NCBI GenBank assembly: GCA_012960305.1
Contig: DUBM01000009.1
Span: 66,413-130,412, forward strand
Length of the DNA: 64,000 bases
Source: Gammaproteobacteria bacterium
GTDB lineage: Bacteria > Pseudomonadota > Gammaproteobacteria > Pseudomonadales > Pseudohongiellaceae
Direction: 5' to 3'
In this document: positions 22,536-33,051 of the stretch, one piece after another
Layout: the number at the start of each line of letters is the position of its first letter
Position numbering within the stretch: the stretch's first letter is position 1
Notes under the pieces: generated by a model
What the model was told of the DNA's origin: nothing
Database searches by the model: none
The model's input: only the letters and a program-made list of their open reading frames with translations
Program-made: the position numbers and the translations under genes

Positions 22536-23117
22536 ATGAGACACTATGAAGTAGTATTTCTGGTGCATCCCGACCAGTCTGAGCAGGTCCCCGGGATGAT
22601 CGAACGTTATACCCAGTTAATGAATGAAAGCGGCGGCAAGATTCACCGTTTGGAAGATTGGGGCCGACGTCAATTAGCCTATCCGATAAACAAAATTCAT
22701 AAAGCCCACTATGTTCTATTGAACATCGAATGTGGTAGCGAAGCGTTGGACGAGTTGACCACTCTGTTTCGTTTTAATGACGCTGTTTTACGTAATTTGG
22801 TTATCAAATCCAAAGAGCCGGTTACTGAAGAATCGCTGATCCTTAAGGGTGAGCGTGAAAACAAAGAGCGTAAACAAAGGTCGGAACAAAAACGCAAGTT
22901 GGAAGAAGACGCGGCAGCAGCTGCACCAAAGCCTGAAGTTGCGGAAGCGGTTGACGCTAAAGAAGCAGCAGCCGAGGAAGCGCCAGCGGAGGAAGCGCCA
23001 GCCGAAGAAGTAGCGGGTGAAGAAGCACCTGCTGAAGAAGCTCCTGCTGAAGAAGCTCCTGCTGAAGAAGAATCAAGTGCTGAGGAAATAACAACCGAAA
23101 GCGAAGAAGGAAAATAG
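22536..23117 (+). CDS. rpsF: 30S ribosomal protein S6 with long Ala/Glu-rich C-terminal tail
   Basis: [28 protein letters not shown] at 22536 preceded by AGAGGAG; tail with APAEE repeats. Confidence 0.97.
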   Translation: MRHYEVVFLVHPDQSEQVPGMIERYTQLMNESGGKIHRLEDWGRRQLAYPINKIHKAHYVLLNIECGSEALDELTTLFRFNDAVLRNLVIKSKEPVTEESLILKGERENKERKQRSEQKRKLEEDAAAAAPKPEVAEAVDAKEAAAEEAPAEEAPAEEVAGEEAPAEEAPAEEAPAEEESSAEEITTESEEGK

Positions 23118-23158
23118 TCGCTTACTTTTCCCCAACAATTTAATACAGGATATTAATC

Positions 23159-23383
23159 ATGGCTCGTTATTTTCGAAGACGTAAATTCTGCAAGTTTACT
23201 GCAGAAGGAACGAAACAAATCGATTACAAAGATTTAGAAACATTGAAAGCCTATGTTTCTGAAACAGGTAAAATTGTTCCTAGCCGAATTACTGGCACCA
23301 AGGCCCGCTATCAGCGACAGCTTACAACAGCCATTAAGCGTGCTCGATATCTGGCATTGATTCCCTACACGGATAGCCACTAA
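23159..23383 (+). CDS. rpsR: 30S ribosomal protein S18
   Basis: [74 protein letters not shown]. Confidence 0.99.
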   Translation: MARYFRRRKFCKFTAEGTKQIDYKDLETLKAYVSETGKIVPSRITGTKARYQRQLTTAIKRARYLALIPYTDSH

Positions 23384-23400
23384 GTATAGAAAGGTAAATT

Positions 23401-24228
23401 ATGCGCGGCCTTGCTGAATTCGTAATGAGAGGGCGCAAGCAGGCCATTATTGCAGTGCTAGGCCTAGGGCTTATTCCGCTGCTTAACTTTCTCAGTCCTA
23501 TAATTGTTGGATTGGTATTTCTGAGAAAAGGCTTGCACGAAGCGAGTGTTGTATTTGCTTGGGCCATATTGCCAATCGGTGCTTTGTTTGTTATAGGCGA
23601 TCCTATTCCACTGTTTATGCTTATCGGCGTTAGCGGGCTGGCAGTAGTGTTACGATCGTCAGAGTCTTGGGAACTTACTCTGCTGGCTGCGATAGCAGTA
23701 GGTTTAGGAATAGAGTTTTACTTTAGATTCGAAACCGAAAATTTAGATTTAGTTTTACAACAAGTAAGAGTCTATATAGAAGCGAATAATATCCAAGGAT
23801 TCGTTTTCGAAGATCTGCGGGAATTCATGATCAGCTTTATTGGGGCGGTCTATATGTTTCTGGCAATTGTTCTTTTAATGGCATCCCGATGGATGCAAGC
23901 AGTATTGTTTAACCCTGGCGGATTTCAGGTTGAATTTCATCAATTGCGAATTCGACAAAAAGTTGCCCTTGGTTTATTGGGGCTAATGTTCTTAGCAAAT
24001 TTTGGCTTCTTATTACTGGAGTCATGGGTAATGTATTTTAGTTTACCGCTAGTGTTTTCTGGAGTTGCTCTAGTTCATGCAGCGGTGGCGAGAAAGAAGC
24101 TTTCCACAATGTGGTTGACCGCTTTCTACGCTTTACTGGTGTTACCAATATCACTAGAGCTATTGGTGCTGCTAGCGATAGTCGATAGTTGGTATAATTT
24201 CAGAAGCCGCCTATCCAGTTCGGGTTAA
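23401..24228 (+). CDS. Multi-pass membrane protein, DUF2232-like, between rpsR and rplI
   Basis: Several hydrophobic segments; position conserved in pseudomonad-like genomes. Confidence 0.8.
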   Translation: MRGLAEFVMRGRKQAIIAVLGLGLIPLLNFLSPIIVGLVFLRKGLHEASVVFAWAILPIGALFVIGDPIPLFMLIGVSGLAVVLRSSESWELTLLAAIAVGLGIEFYFRFETENLDLVLQQVRVYIEANNIQGFVFEDLREFMISFIGAVYMFLAIVLLMASRWMQAVLFNPGGFQVEFHQLRIRQKVALGLLGLMFLANFGFLLLESWVMYFSLPLVFSGVALVHAAVARKKLSTMWLTAFYALLVLPISLELLVLLAIVDSWYNFRSRLSSSG

Positions 24229-24269
24229 GAAACTGGAGGTGCAAAAGAATTGAAAATGAGGAAGAAATC

Positions 24270-24878
24270 ATGAACGTTATCTTGCTGGAAAAAATAGGCA
24301 AGCTAGGTGGAATTGGCGATACTGCCAGTGTTAAATCTGGTTATGCTCGCAATTTTTTGTTTCCCCAAGGAAAAGCTATACCTGCGACCAGGCAAAACTT
24401 AACTGAATTTGAGAGTCGTCGTGCTGACCTTATGGCCTCGCATGATAAGAACATTGCCGCTACGCAAAAGCGTGCTGACAAAGTTACAGGGCTAAGTTTA
24501 AGCATCCAAGTAAATGCCAGTGATGAAGGCAAACTATTTGGTTCTGTGGGCACCAAGGATATTGCCGATGCCATTAACGCGGAAGTAGGTAGTGATGTCA
24601 CCAAAGCGGAGGTTCTCCTTCCTCACGGCGTTATTAGAGAATTGGGAGATTTCAATATCGCTCTGGATCTTGGCTACGAAGTGGGTGCATCTATCAAAGT
24701 GTCTGTGCAAGGACTGGATGCTGTTGCAGGTGTCAGTGCCGATGGATCAATGATTGAAGAAATTGATGAGGCTGAAGCCGCCGCAGCTGCTGTTGTAGAA
24801 GAACAGGCTGGAGCAAATTCCGAGGAAGTTGCTGCGCCTACTGCTGAAGAAACAGAAGCGAAGTCTGAAGACGCTTAA
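24270..24878 (+). CDS. rplI: 50S ribosomal protein L9 with acidic C-terminal tail
   Basis: MNVILLEKIGKLGGIGDTASVKSGYARNFLFPQGKAIPAT. Confidence 0.98.
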   Translation: MNVILLEKIGKLGGIGDTASVKSGYARNFLFPQGKAIPATRQNLTEFESRRADLMASHDKNIAATQKRADKVTGLSLSIQVNASDEGKLFGSVGTKDIADAINAEVGSDVTKAEVLLPHGVIRELGDFNIALDLGYEVGASIKVSVQGLDAVAGVSADGSMIEEIDEAEAAAAAVVEEQAGANSEEVAAPTAEETEAKSEDA

Positions 24879-24935
24879 GCGCATTCTGAAAACTTAGCTG
24901 AAGCTAAAAGTACTAGCCCCAGCTAGCAACATTAA

Positions 24936-24969
24936 GCGCCATTCTGTACACTCAAATGGTGCTTTTTTG
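24936..24969 (+). terminator. Probable Rho-independent terminator after rplI
   Basis: AGCGCCATT-loop-AATGGTGCT followed by TTTTTT; one G-U wobble position. Confidence 0.7.
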
Positions 24970-24989
24970 TGACCTAGTTTTGAAATTCC

Positions 24990-26510
24990 ATGGCCAAACC
25001 ATTTGAACCCGACAGCCCGCTGCCTTTCGATGATCAGGCAAATAAACTGGCTACCCTTAAAGTTCCGCCTCATTCAGTAGAGGCAGAACAGGCTGTGCTC
25101 GGCGGTTTAATGCTGGATAACAGAGAATGGGAAAATATCGTTGAAGTTCTTCTTGCTGAAGACTTTTACCGTTCCGAACATCAACTTATTTTTCAGGTAA
25201 TGACTCAGCAGAATGAGGGCAACAGTCCGATCGATGTGGTAACACTGGTTGAATCTCTTAATTCCTTAAATGAGCTAGACAACGCCGGTGGCATAGATTA
25301 TTTAAGCGAGTTAGCGGGCAACGCTCGCGGCACTGCCAATATCATGGCTTATGCCGACATCATTAGTGAGCGCGCGATCTTGCGTTGCCTGATTGGCGCA
25401 GCCAATACTATTGCCGACAGCAGCTATAACACCGGTGGTAAGAAAGCCAAACAAGTCTTGGATAATGCCGAATCGCTGGTCTTTAATATTAACGACGAAA
25501 GGGCAGGGGACCAGGGTCCATTGCATATCAATCCCCTAGTTACTCAGGCAGTTGATCGCATTGATGAGTTAGCTGGTCTTGACGGGGCCCTCACCGGACT
25601 TAGCAGTGGTTTTAGAGACCTCGATGCCATGACCTCTGGATGGCAGAAATCTGACCTAGTCATTGTGGCTGGCAGGCCTTCAATGGGTAAGACCGCCTTT
25701 GCCATGAATCTGGTAGAGAACGCCATAATGACGAGCGAAGACGCCGTCGTCGTGTTTAGCCTAGAGATGCCCGCTGAAAGTTTGATTTTCAGAATGCTTT
25801 CCTCAATTGGTCGGATTGATCAAACCAAATTACGTACTGGGCAACTAACCGACGAAGACTTTCCTGGTTTCAATAGTGCTGTCGCGAAATTGAAAGATCG
25901 ACCGCTTTATATAGATGACAGTGCCGCTGTAACTCCGATGGAAATGCGTGCCAGATTGCGACGGGTTGACCGCCAATTAGAAAGAGAAAAGAATCAATCA
26001 GCTGCCTCTGGTGGCGACGGCGATGATGGGAATGCATCTGAGAGTATGGTTCAAAAGATAAAACCCAAGGACGACAGAAAAACGAATATAGGTATGGTTG
26101 TAGTCGACTATTTACAACTTATGCAATTAAAGGGAACAAGTGAAAATAGAGTGGGAGAGATTTCAGAAATTTCCCGCTCGCTTAAATTGTTAGCGCGAGA
26201 TTTTAAATGCCCAGTTATTGCTCTTTCACAGCTGAATCGTGGATTGGAACAGCGCCCAAATAAGCGTCCGGTAATGTCAGACTTGCGAGAATCTGGAGCT
26301 ATAGAGCAAGATGCCGATGTCATCGTATTCATCTACCGAGATGAGGTCTACAATGAAGATTCTCCGGACAAAGGTATGGCGGAAGTCATAATCGGCAAGC
26401 AGCGTAACGGACCAATTGGTACCGTTCGCCTAAGCTTTCAGGGGCAATTCACTCGCTTCGAAAATTATGCACAACCTCGCTACGACGATAGCTACACCCG
26501 CGGTCAGTAG
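24990..26510 (+). CDS. dnaB: Replicative DNA helicase DnaB
   Basis: LKVPPHSVEAEQAVLGGLMLDN; VAGRPSMGKTAFAMN; VVDYLQLMQ; LSQLNRGLEQRPNKRPVMSDLRESGAIEQDADVI. Confidence 0.97.
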   Translation: MAKPFEPDSPLPFDDQANKLATLKVPPHSVEAEQAVLGGLMLDNREWENIVEVLLAEDFYRSEHQLIFQVMTQQNEGNSPIDVVTLVESLNSLNELDNAGGIDYLSELAGNARGTANIMAYADIISERAILRCLIGAANTIADSSYNTGGKKAKQVLDNAESLVFNINDERAGDQGPLHINPLVTQAVDRIDELAGLDGALTGLSSGFRDLDAMTSGWQKSDLVIVAGRPSMGKTAFAMNLVENAIMTSEDAVVVFSLEMPAESLIFRMLSSIGRIDQTKLRTGQLTDEDFPGFNSAVAKLKDRPLYIDDSAAVTPMEMRARLRRVDRQLEREKNQSAASGGDGDDGNASESMVQKIKPKDDRKTNIGMVVVDYLQLMQLKGTSENRVGEISEISRSLKLLARDFKCPVIALSQLNRGLEQRPNKRPVMSDLRESGAIEQDADVIVFIYRDEVYNEDSPDKGMAEVIIGKQRNGPIGTVRLSFQGQFTRFENYAQPRYDDSYTRGQ

Positions 26511-26561
26511 GTTTTAATTCGTATAGCAATATCCTCGTAGCATCTGATCTGGAACCAAGGC

Positions 26562-27728
26562 ATGGCAGAAGTTAACAAGCGAACTTGGGTAACCATCGAT
26601 CTGCAAGCCTTGCGCAAGAATCTGTCTCAGGTAAGCGCTCACTGCCCCAATTCAACAATCTTCCCAATTATTAAGTCCAGCGGCTATGGCCATGGCATGG
26701 TTTCAGCGGCACGGGCATTGTTAGAAAGTCGCGGAAAAATTCAGGGGTTTGGGATTGCTGCCCTAGAAGAAGCCTTGGAGCTGAATCGTGAACTAAAACC
26801 CAGAGAGATAGGCCTCGATCTCTTGCTGCTGCCTGGCTTTGCTTCCGCAGGCGAGTTATCAGCCTGTCTTGATGCCGGTATCAGTTCGGTCATTCATTCT
26901 GAGTATCAAGTACAACTGTTGCGAGACGCTGCAGAAAAAAACCTTGACCTTCCTGCTACCAAGCTATGGATAAAATTGAATACTGGAATGAATCGCTTGG
27001 GTTTGAGTTCAGATGCCTGTATCGACGTATTCAAAGAATTTTCAGATAGTTCAAAATTTTCGAATATTGAGCTGATTCTTATGTCTCATCTAGGCTATGC
27101 AGATGACATGGAATACGGTCCGTCTTATGATTTCACGCAAAATCAGCTTGCTGAATTTGCAAAGATTCGTGAAGCAGTGCAACTGCTCAGTAATAAGAAA
27201 ATTGAAAGTAGCATAGCGGCATCAGCCGGAATATTAACCCTGCCCCAATCTCATTACGAAATTGTGCGGCCCGGCGTGATGTTGTATGGCGCGTCTCCTC
27301 TGGCAAAAAAAACCGGAGAAGAGTTGGGTTTGCTGCCGGTCATGACATTGCACTCTCGGCTTATTGCAATTAATGAAGTAAGCGCAGGTTCTTGTATTGG
27401 TTATGGTGCAACTTATATCTGCGATAAAGACACTCGGGTCGGCGTTGTCTCGATCGGCTACGGTGATGGCTATCCTCGGTCTGCAGCCAATGGAACGCCG
27501 GTCTTGATAAAGACAGCTTCCGGTGCTTTGAGAGCGAGGCTTATTGGTAGAGTTTCTATGGATATGATTACTATCGACCTGAATGGAATCGCTGATGCGC
27601 AGATAGGCGATGATATTGTGCTCTGGGGCGAAGATCTTTGTGCTGATGAAGTGGCCCATCATGCGGGCACGATTTCTTACGAACTTTTTTGTCAGGTTAC
27701 CAAGCGTGTAATCTATGAATACATTTGA
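26562..27728 (+). CDS. alr: Alanine racemase
   Basis: TWVTIDLQALRKNL...IFPIIKSSGYGHGM; LWIKLNTGMNRLGL; RPGVMLYGASP; RVSMDMITIDL. Confidence 0.95.
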   Translation: MAEVNKRTWVTIDLQALRKNLSQVSAHCPNSTIFPIIKSSGYGHGMVSAARALLESRGKIQGFGIAALEEALELNRELKPREIGLDLLLLPGFASAGELSACLDAGISSVIHSEYQVQLLRDAAEKNLDLPATKLWIKLNTGMNRLGLSSDACIDVFKEFSDSSKFSNIELILMSHLGYADDMEYGPSYDFTQNQLAEFAKIREAVQLLSNKKIESSIAASAGILTLPQSHYEIVRPGVMLYGASPLAKKTGEELGLLPVMTLHSRLIAINEVSAGSCIGYGATYICDKDTRVGVVSIGYGDGYPRSAANGTPVLIKTASGALRARLIGRVSMDMITIDLNGIADAQIGDDIVLWGEDLCADEVAHHAGTISYELFCQVTKRVIYEYI

Positions 27729-27758
27729 TCACTGAGTGTTGGAGTAACTAACAAGCCA

Positions 27759-29132
27759 ATGGCTAAAACAAAACTAGCATTTGTCTGCACCGACTGCGGA
27801 GCAGAACACGGTCAGTGGCAAGGGCAGTGCGCTTCCTGCAAAGCTTGGAATACTCTCTCTCAGATAAACTTAGGCACCAGCAATTCACCGGCAACCAGGG
27901 CTGATTTTCGCAAGCAGGGCTACGCTGGCGATCAATCCAACGTGCAAAAATTATCCGATCTTGATCTAGAAGCACTGCCGCGCTTTTCTAGTTCCATTGG
28001 AGAATTAGATCGTGTGCTCGGTGGTGGCTTGGTGCCGGGTTCGGTTGTCCTTATTGGTGGCAATCCTGGAGCAGGCAAGAGCACTTTGCTTCTTCAGATA
28101 ATGTGTTTGTTAGCTAGCGGTGGCAGGCCCTCGTTGTATGTCACTGGTGAAGAATCACTGCAGCAAGTCGGTATGCGTGCACAGCGGCTCGAACTTCCTG
28201 TAGAAAATTTAAAAATGTTGGCAGAAACCAACGTTGAACAAATTTGCAATGCAGCTCAGCAACATAAACCAGAATTGCTAGTAGTAGATTCGATTCAGGT
28301 TATGCATAGTGCCGATGTGGCTTCTGCGCCCGGCAGCGTTTCTCAAGTAAGAGAGTGTGCCGCATATCTTATTCAATACGCCAAGCAAACCAACACGGTT
28401 CTATTTTTAGTTGGACATGTAACGAAAGAAGGAAACCTCGCGGGTCCGAAGGTTCTTGAACACATGATAGATTGTTTTATTATGTTGGAAGGGGGTAATG
28501 ATACTAAGTATCGAATTTTGCGTGGTCAGAAAAATCGGTTTGGTGCGGTGAATGAACTTGGTGTATTCGCAATGACAGAGCAAGGCTTGAAAGAAGTGAA
28601 GAATCCTTCAGCAATCTTCCTTGCAAGAACTGAAGAAGATACGCCCGGCTCAATTGTTATGGTTTTATGGGAAGGAACTCGACCTTTATTGGTTGAGATT
28701 CAAGCCTTGGTGGACAGCAGTCAGTTGGGTAATCCTCGACGGGTAGCCGTAGGCTTGGAGCAAAATCGTCTGGCTATGTTGTTGGCTATACTGCATCGGC
28801 ATGGTGGACTCTATATGGCGGATCAAGATGTCTTCGTTAACGTAGTCGGTGGAGTAAAGGTAACTGAAACCAGTGCTGATCTTGCTCTTTTGTTGGCAAT
28901 TGTTTCCAGTTTTAAAGACCGATCGTTACCAAAAGATTTGGTGGTGTTTGGTGAAGTAGGATTGGCTGGAGAAATTAGACCAGTGCCTGGCGGCCAAGAG
29001 CGCTTACAAGAAGCTGCAAAACATGGATTTACCCGCGCCATTATTCCGAAGGCTAACGCGCCTAAAAGAAAGATCAACGGCCTCGAGGTGGTTGGTGTGA
29101 CCAAAATAGATCAAGCTTTAGATGCTCTTTAA
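27759..29132 (+). CDS. radA: DNA repair protein RadA
   Basis: FVCTDCGAEHGQWQGQCASCKAWNT zinc finger; IGGNPGAGKSTLLLQ; KNRFGAVNELGVF. Confidence 0.97.
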   Translation: MAKTKLAFVCTDCGAEHGQWQGQCASCKAWNTLSQINLGTSNSPATRADFRKQGYAGDQSNVQKLSDLDLEALPRFSSSIGELDRVLGGGLVPGSVVLIGGNPGAGKSTLLLQIMCLLASGGRPSLYVTGEESLQQVGMRAQRLELPVENLKMLAETNVEQICNAAQQHKPELLVVDSIQVMHSADVASAPGSVSQVRECAAYLIQYAKQTNTVLFLVGHVTKEGNLAGPKVLEHMIDCFIMLEGGNDTKYRILRGQKNRFGAVNELGVFAMTEQGLKEVKNPSAIFLARTEEDTPGSIVMVLWEGTRPLLVEIQALVDSSQLGNPRRVAVGLEQNRLAMLLAILHRHGGLYMADQDVFVNVVGGVKVTETSADLALLLAIVSSFKDRSLPKDLVVFGEVGLAGEIRPVPGGQERLQEAAKHGFTRAIIPKANAPKRKINGLEVVGVTKIDQALDAL

Positions 29133-30481
29133 TCTGGTGCTCGCTCAAAATCTGTTCTTATGGTTTTCGTCGCGAGATAATAATGAGTTGCACACCAAAG
29201 ATTTACCAAGACAGTTATGGACATGGCAACGCGCAAGCTGTCATCTCCGTATCTAGGCTCTAAATAGTCACTCATAAATCCAGTTACCATTGGGCCCAAG
29301 CCCAAACCAATCAAATTAAGTACGAATAACAGGATGGCCGAAGCCATGGCGCGCATGCGCAGTCCCACGAGAAAATGAGTGGAGGCAATGCAGGGCCCGA
29401 GATACCAGCCTCCAAAAAACACTGGTAAAAAATAGGAATAAACGGCGAGGTATCCGTTGGGCATGATCAGAAAAGTATTCAGGGCCAGAGGTACGGCCGC
29501 AATGGTGGATATAAAAGGAATCCATACATACCATGTTTTATCTCCAGTTTTGCGGTTCATTCGATCGGAAGCCCAGCCGCCGAAATAGGTACCTGCCAGC
29601 CCTCCTATGCCCGCAATCAGGCCGTAGTACCAACCCACGTCAAGAATTGACATGTCGTGTGTACGTCCTAAGAACAAAGGCATAAAATTACCCATGCCAT
29701 AGGTCACGAAAGCATGCAATGCACAGGCGAAAGAGAGGTGTCGAAAAGATTTGCGTTCCCAGAGGAACGTCACCACCCGCCAGAATCCAGGTGGCGCCAC
29801 GTCGCTTTTTGCCTCTGCCATTCCTCGCGGGGGTTCCTTGATGACTAGGCGAACGATTAGTGCAAGTAGAATGCCAGGTAAACCCACTACTATGAAGGCA
29901 ATACGCCAGTCGAAGTATTGTACTAGGTAGGCCCCACCGACGGTTCCAACTAGGACTCCGCCATACACTCCCAGCGAGTATGTAGACAACGCCGTGGCCC
30001 GCTGTTCCGCAGGAAAGATATCAGAGACAATGGAATGGGAAGGTGGAGAGCCGCCCGCTTCGCCTACACCGACACCGAAACGAGCAATAAAGAGCTGAGT
30101 AAAATTTTGGGCATAACCACAGAGTGCTGTCATCACGCTCCATATAACCGCTGAGACGGCAATGATGTTGCGGCGATTGCTTATATCAGCCAAGCGGGCA
30201 ATCGGGATTCCGAGCGTTGTATAAATAATCGCAAAGGCAGCGCCCGACAACATGCCAAACTGACCGTCAGATATTTGCAGATCATCGATGATGTACTGCG
30301 CGAGAACATTGATGACCTGGCGGTCGACAAAATTTGAGACGTAAACCGTTGTTAAAATGCCTAAGACTAGATAACGATAGTAAGGGTTCTTATAGGCTTG
30401 GATGATTGAAGCGCGTTCGGAGTCTTCTTTCGAGGCTTCAGTAGATTCAACTGCACCAGAAACTTCTGTGCTATCGGTCAT
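29129..30481 (-). CDS. MFS transporter (spinster-like)
   Basis: YLVLGILTTVYVSNFVDRQVINVLAQYI; RNIIAVSAVIWSVMTALCGYA; ARFGVGVGEAGGSPPSHSIVSDIFPAEQRATALS. Confidence 0.92.
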   Translation of the reverse strand: MTDSTEVSGAVESTEASKEDSERASIIQAYKNPYYRYLVLGILTTVYVSNFVDRQVINVLAQYIIDDLQISDGQFGMLSGAAFAIIYTTLGIPIARLADISNRRNIIAVSAVIWSVMTALCGYAQNFTQLFIARFGVGVGEAGGSPPSHSIVSDIFPAEQRATALSTYSLGVYGGVLVGTVGGAYLVQYFDWRIAFIVVGLPGILLALIVRLVIKEPPRGMAEAKSDVAPPGFWRVVTFLWERKSFRHLSFACALHAFVTYGMGNFMPLFLGRTHDMSILDVGWYYGLIAGIGGLAGTYFGGWASDRMNRKTGDKTWYVWIPFISTIAAVPLALNTFLIMPNGYLAVYSYFLPVFFGGWYLGPCIASTHFLVGLRMRAMASAILLFVLNLIGLGLGPMVTGFMSDYLEPRYGDDSLRVAMSITVLVNLWCATHYYLATKTIRTDFERAPD

Positions 30482-30557
30482 CAGTTAACTCCAGTTGGTC
30501 TTAATATTCGCGTTGTTTTTATAGTTTTGAAATCTACTTTATGCCGCATGAGAACAT

Positions 30558-31867
30558 TTATTCGGCAGCCAGTCTACGTATAAGTACTGCGCTCAATTTT
30601 GCTCTTTCGACGAGTGAGCTAACTCCCGCTTTTTCTTGATTAGAGTGCGCTCCTGTTCCGGCAACGCCCAAAGAATCAAGAGTTGGAAGTCCCATAGCTT
30701 GAGTGAGAGAGCCATCAGTTCCTCCGCCTGAGTTTACTACGCCAAGCTCTTGTCCTAAGAGGCGCCCAATCGCCAGAGTCTTCTCGAGTAAGTGTTCCGA
30801 TTCTGCTGTAGGTACTTTTGGTGGTCGATGAAGATTGATCCAGCTTTCAGCACTGATTTCGCTAGAGTCGATAGGGTAACTCATGACAGAACCAAATATT
30901 TTTTCGAATTGAGCAACAGCATCTTCGCCCTGTTGTGGCTGGGGGTACCGCAAATCAACCATCGCTTCCGCACAGGGTGCGATCGTGTTGCGCGCTTCAC
31001 CGCCGCTGATAACACCCACGTTAACAGTTACTCCAGATTCGTAATCAGTCATTTTTTCGACTTCGACAATTTTGTAAGCCAGTTCTTTTATTCCAGATCT
31101 ACCCTGCTGATGAGCACCACCAGCATGGGAGGCAAGGCCATTAACCACTATTCTTGCTTGCCCAAGACCTTTGCGCTGGCGCACTAGATTGTTGGTACCG
31201 CTAGATTCGTAGACAAGCCCGTAGTCGTGAATTAGAGCTTGTTCTTCTAAGTATTTGCGCGATGAGAGTGAGCCGATTTCTTCATCGCTATTCAGCAAAA
31301 TTGTGAGGGTTTTATTATCCAATTCTCCCGCTTGCGCTAAAGCCTTTAGCGTATAAAGTAGCACGACGAGGCCACCTTGCATGTCGGCGACGCCAGGGCC
31401 GTACATCATATCTCCTTCACGGTAAAATTCTTGAAAGGAATTATTAAGAGGAAATACGGTATCCAGGTGTCCCATTAAAAGTAATCGTTTCCCGCACCTT
31501 CTTTCTGAGCTAATAAATGGTCAGTAACATCTATATTGTAATTACTACCAGGGCAGCTGGGCATTTCGATAAAGTTCCCGGGAAGTCGAGACATCATAAA
31601 ACCCAATGAGCGGAGCTCCTGACTAAAAATATTACTGACTTCGCGTACACCTTTCTTATTGAGAGTGCCGGAATTAATATTGGTAATCCGCTGGAGTAAG
31701 GTGAGCATATTCTCTTCCTGAGAATCTAACCAACTGGTTAAAGCTAGCTCATCGACACTTAATGATGGCTCTATGTTTTTGGCAGAGTCTTCAGTAGCAA
31801 AACTCAAACTGAGGAAAAAGGTAAACACCAGAATTTGTAAGCGAGGAAGTTTCTGAAAACACAGCAA
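30558..31867 (-). pseudogene. M20 family carboxypeptidase (glutamate carboxypeptidase-like), interrupted by a 1-nt frameshift
   Basis: ORFs 31475..31867 (N-term, signal peptide) and 30558..31475 (GHLDTVFP..., DEEIGS) abut in different frames. Adding one A to GGGAAACG restores ...KEGAGKRLLLMGHLDTVFP... Confidence 0.85.
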
Positions 31868-32081
31868 AAAATGGACATTAGATTAGGCATCAATAGTTCC
31901 TGCAGGAATTAGCTCTTGCCTTAAAATATTGGCTAAATTACCACTCGCAGCTATCTAGAAGCTAGACTTAGCTCGTGAACCCTTAGTACTAAGAAATTGT
32001 AACCTATAACCCTAGTCTAGTGACTACTTGCCATTTCTCCACTTGGCGTGGAATGTTTTCCTACAGCCGAAGTTCAGCGAG

Positions 32082-32612
32082 TCAGTTACTGGGGCCTTGA
32101 TCAATGATCAAAATTCTCTTTTTTATACGCCAACCTACTTTGGTTTTAACCCAGGTATTTCGGTAAATCCCAGAACTACGAATAACCGGTGCAAGATCAT
32201 CCACCGTCTGATGAGTAATCAAGGCCATATTTTCTGTGATCGCTAAATTTTCAGTAAGTTCAAGAAAAACTAGCGCGGAAAAATGATGTCGGCTCTGACG
32301 ATCTGCTAGGCGCCCTCCATGTGCCTGCAGTGCGTAGGCATAAATAGCAGCTCTTCCTACAACTTCTGAGCCTGGCACTACAACGTTATCGGTCCAACGT
32401 TCCATGCTTCCATCTTCAGTGAACAATTCTGAGAAGGACTTGGATGCCTTTCCATCCCAGCGATATGAGTATTGAGTTAGCATTTCAGCAATGGCCAGAC
32501 GATTGCCTAACTCAGTAAGTTCGTCTGCTCTTGCAGCAAGACTGGAGAAAAGTAAGATGAGCGAGAGAAGTAAAAGACAGGTTTTGTGAATTAAGGTATT
32601 AGCAGGAGTCAT
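32082..32612 (-). CDS. Secreted SnoaL-like/NTF2-like domain protein
   Basis: Signal peptide (LLLLSLILLFSSLAARA), then ELGNRLAIAEMLTQYSYRWDGK...FTEDGSMERW...HHFSALVFLEL...RNTWVKTKVGWRIKKRIL. Confidence 0.75.
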   Translation of the reverse strand: MTPANTLIHKTCLLLLSLILLFSSLAARADELTELGNRLAIAEMLTQYSYRWDGKASKSFSELFTEDGSMERWTDNVVVPGSEVVGRAAIYAYALQAHGGRLADRQSRHHFSALVFLELTENLAITENMALITHQTVDDLAPVIRSSGIYRNTWVKTKVGWRIKKRILIIDQGPSN

Positions 32613-33051
32613 TGCAAGTATCTCCATAGTTTAGGGTTCGGCTCTTACCCGAAAAACCTAGATTAGCAGAAACAGATAGGCGTTGCGTTCCTATTTGCTT
32701 TAAGATTTAGCTAGGCTATTAAGGTAGGGGGATGTTGCCGGATTTGGCTACTTCGGAGAATGCAGCGAGCCAAAGATTGGGCAAGAAACACAATGAATAA
32801 GCCCCAAATTAGACCGATCAAATGATCACTTTTAAAACAACTCATGGTAGTCTACTGAGATAGCAGGTCTTTACACGATCTACGTCTACTGTCATGGTCA
32901 CAAACTCTGGGAGATGTAGCCACCGCCCGCTCAGAGTCTCGTTCAGAGACCTAAATAGGAATTTGAAATAGAGTTTAAAATAAGAGCTCAACAAATAATC
33001 TAATAAAGAGTCCAATAGCAGCTGCTTTTAGTTGCCCCTGAGGAAACAATA

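Noticed and set aside
24876-24947. Near repeat ttaagcgcattctg / ttaagcgccattctg after rplI
   Set aside because: Only two short copies, one inside the terminator arm; likely chance or a small local duplication
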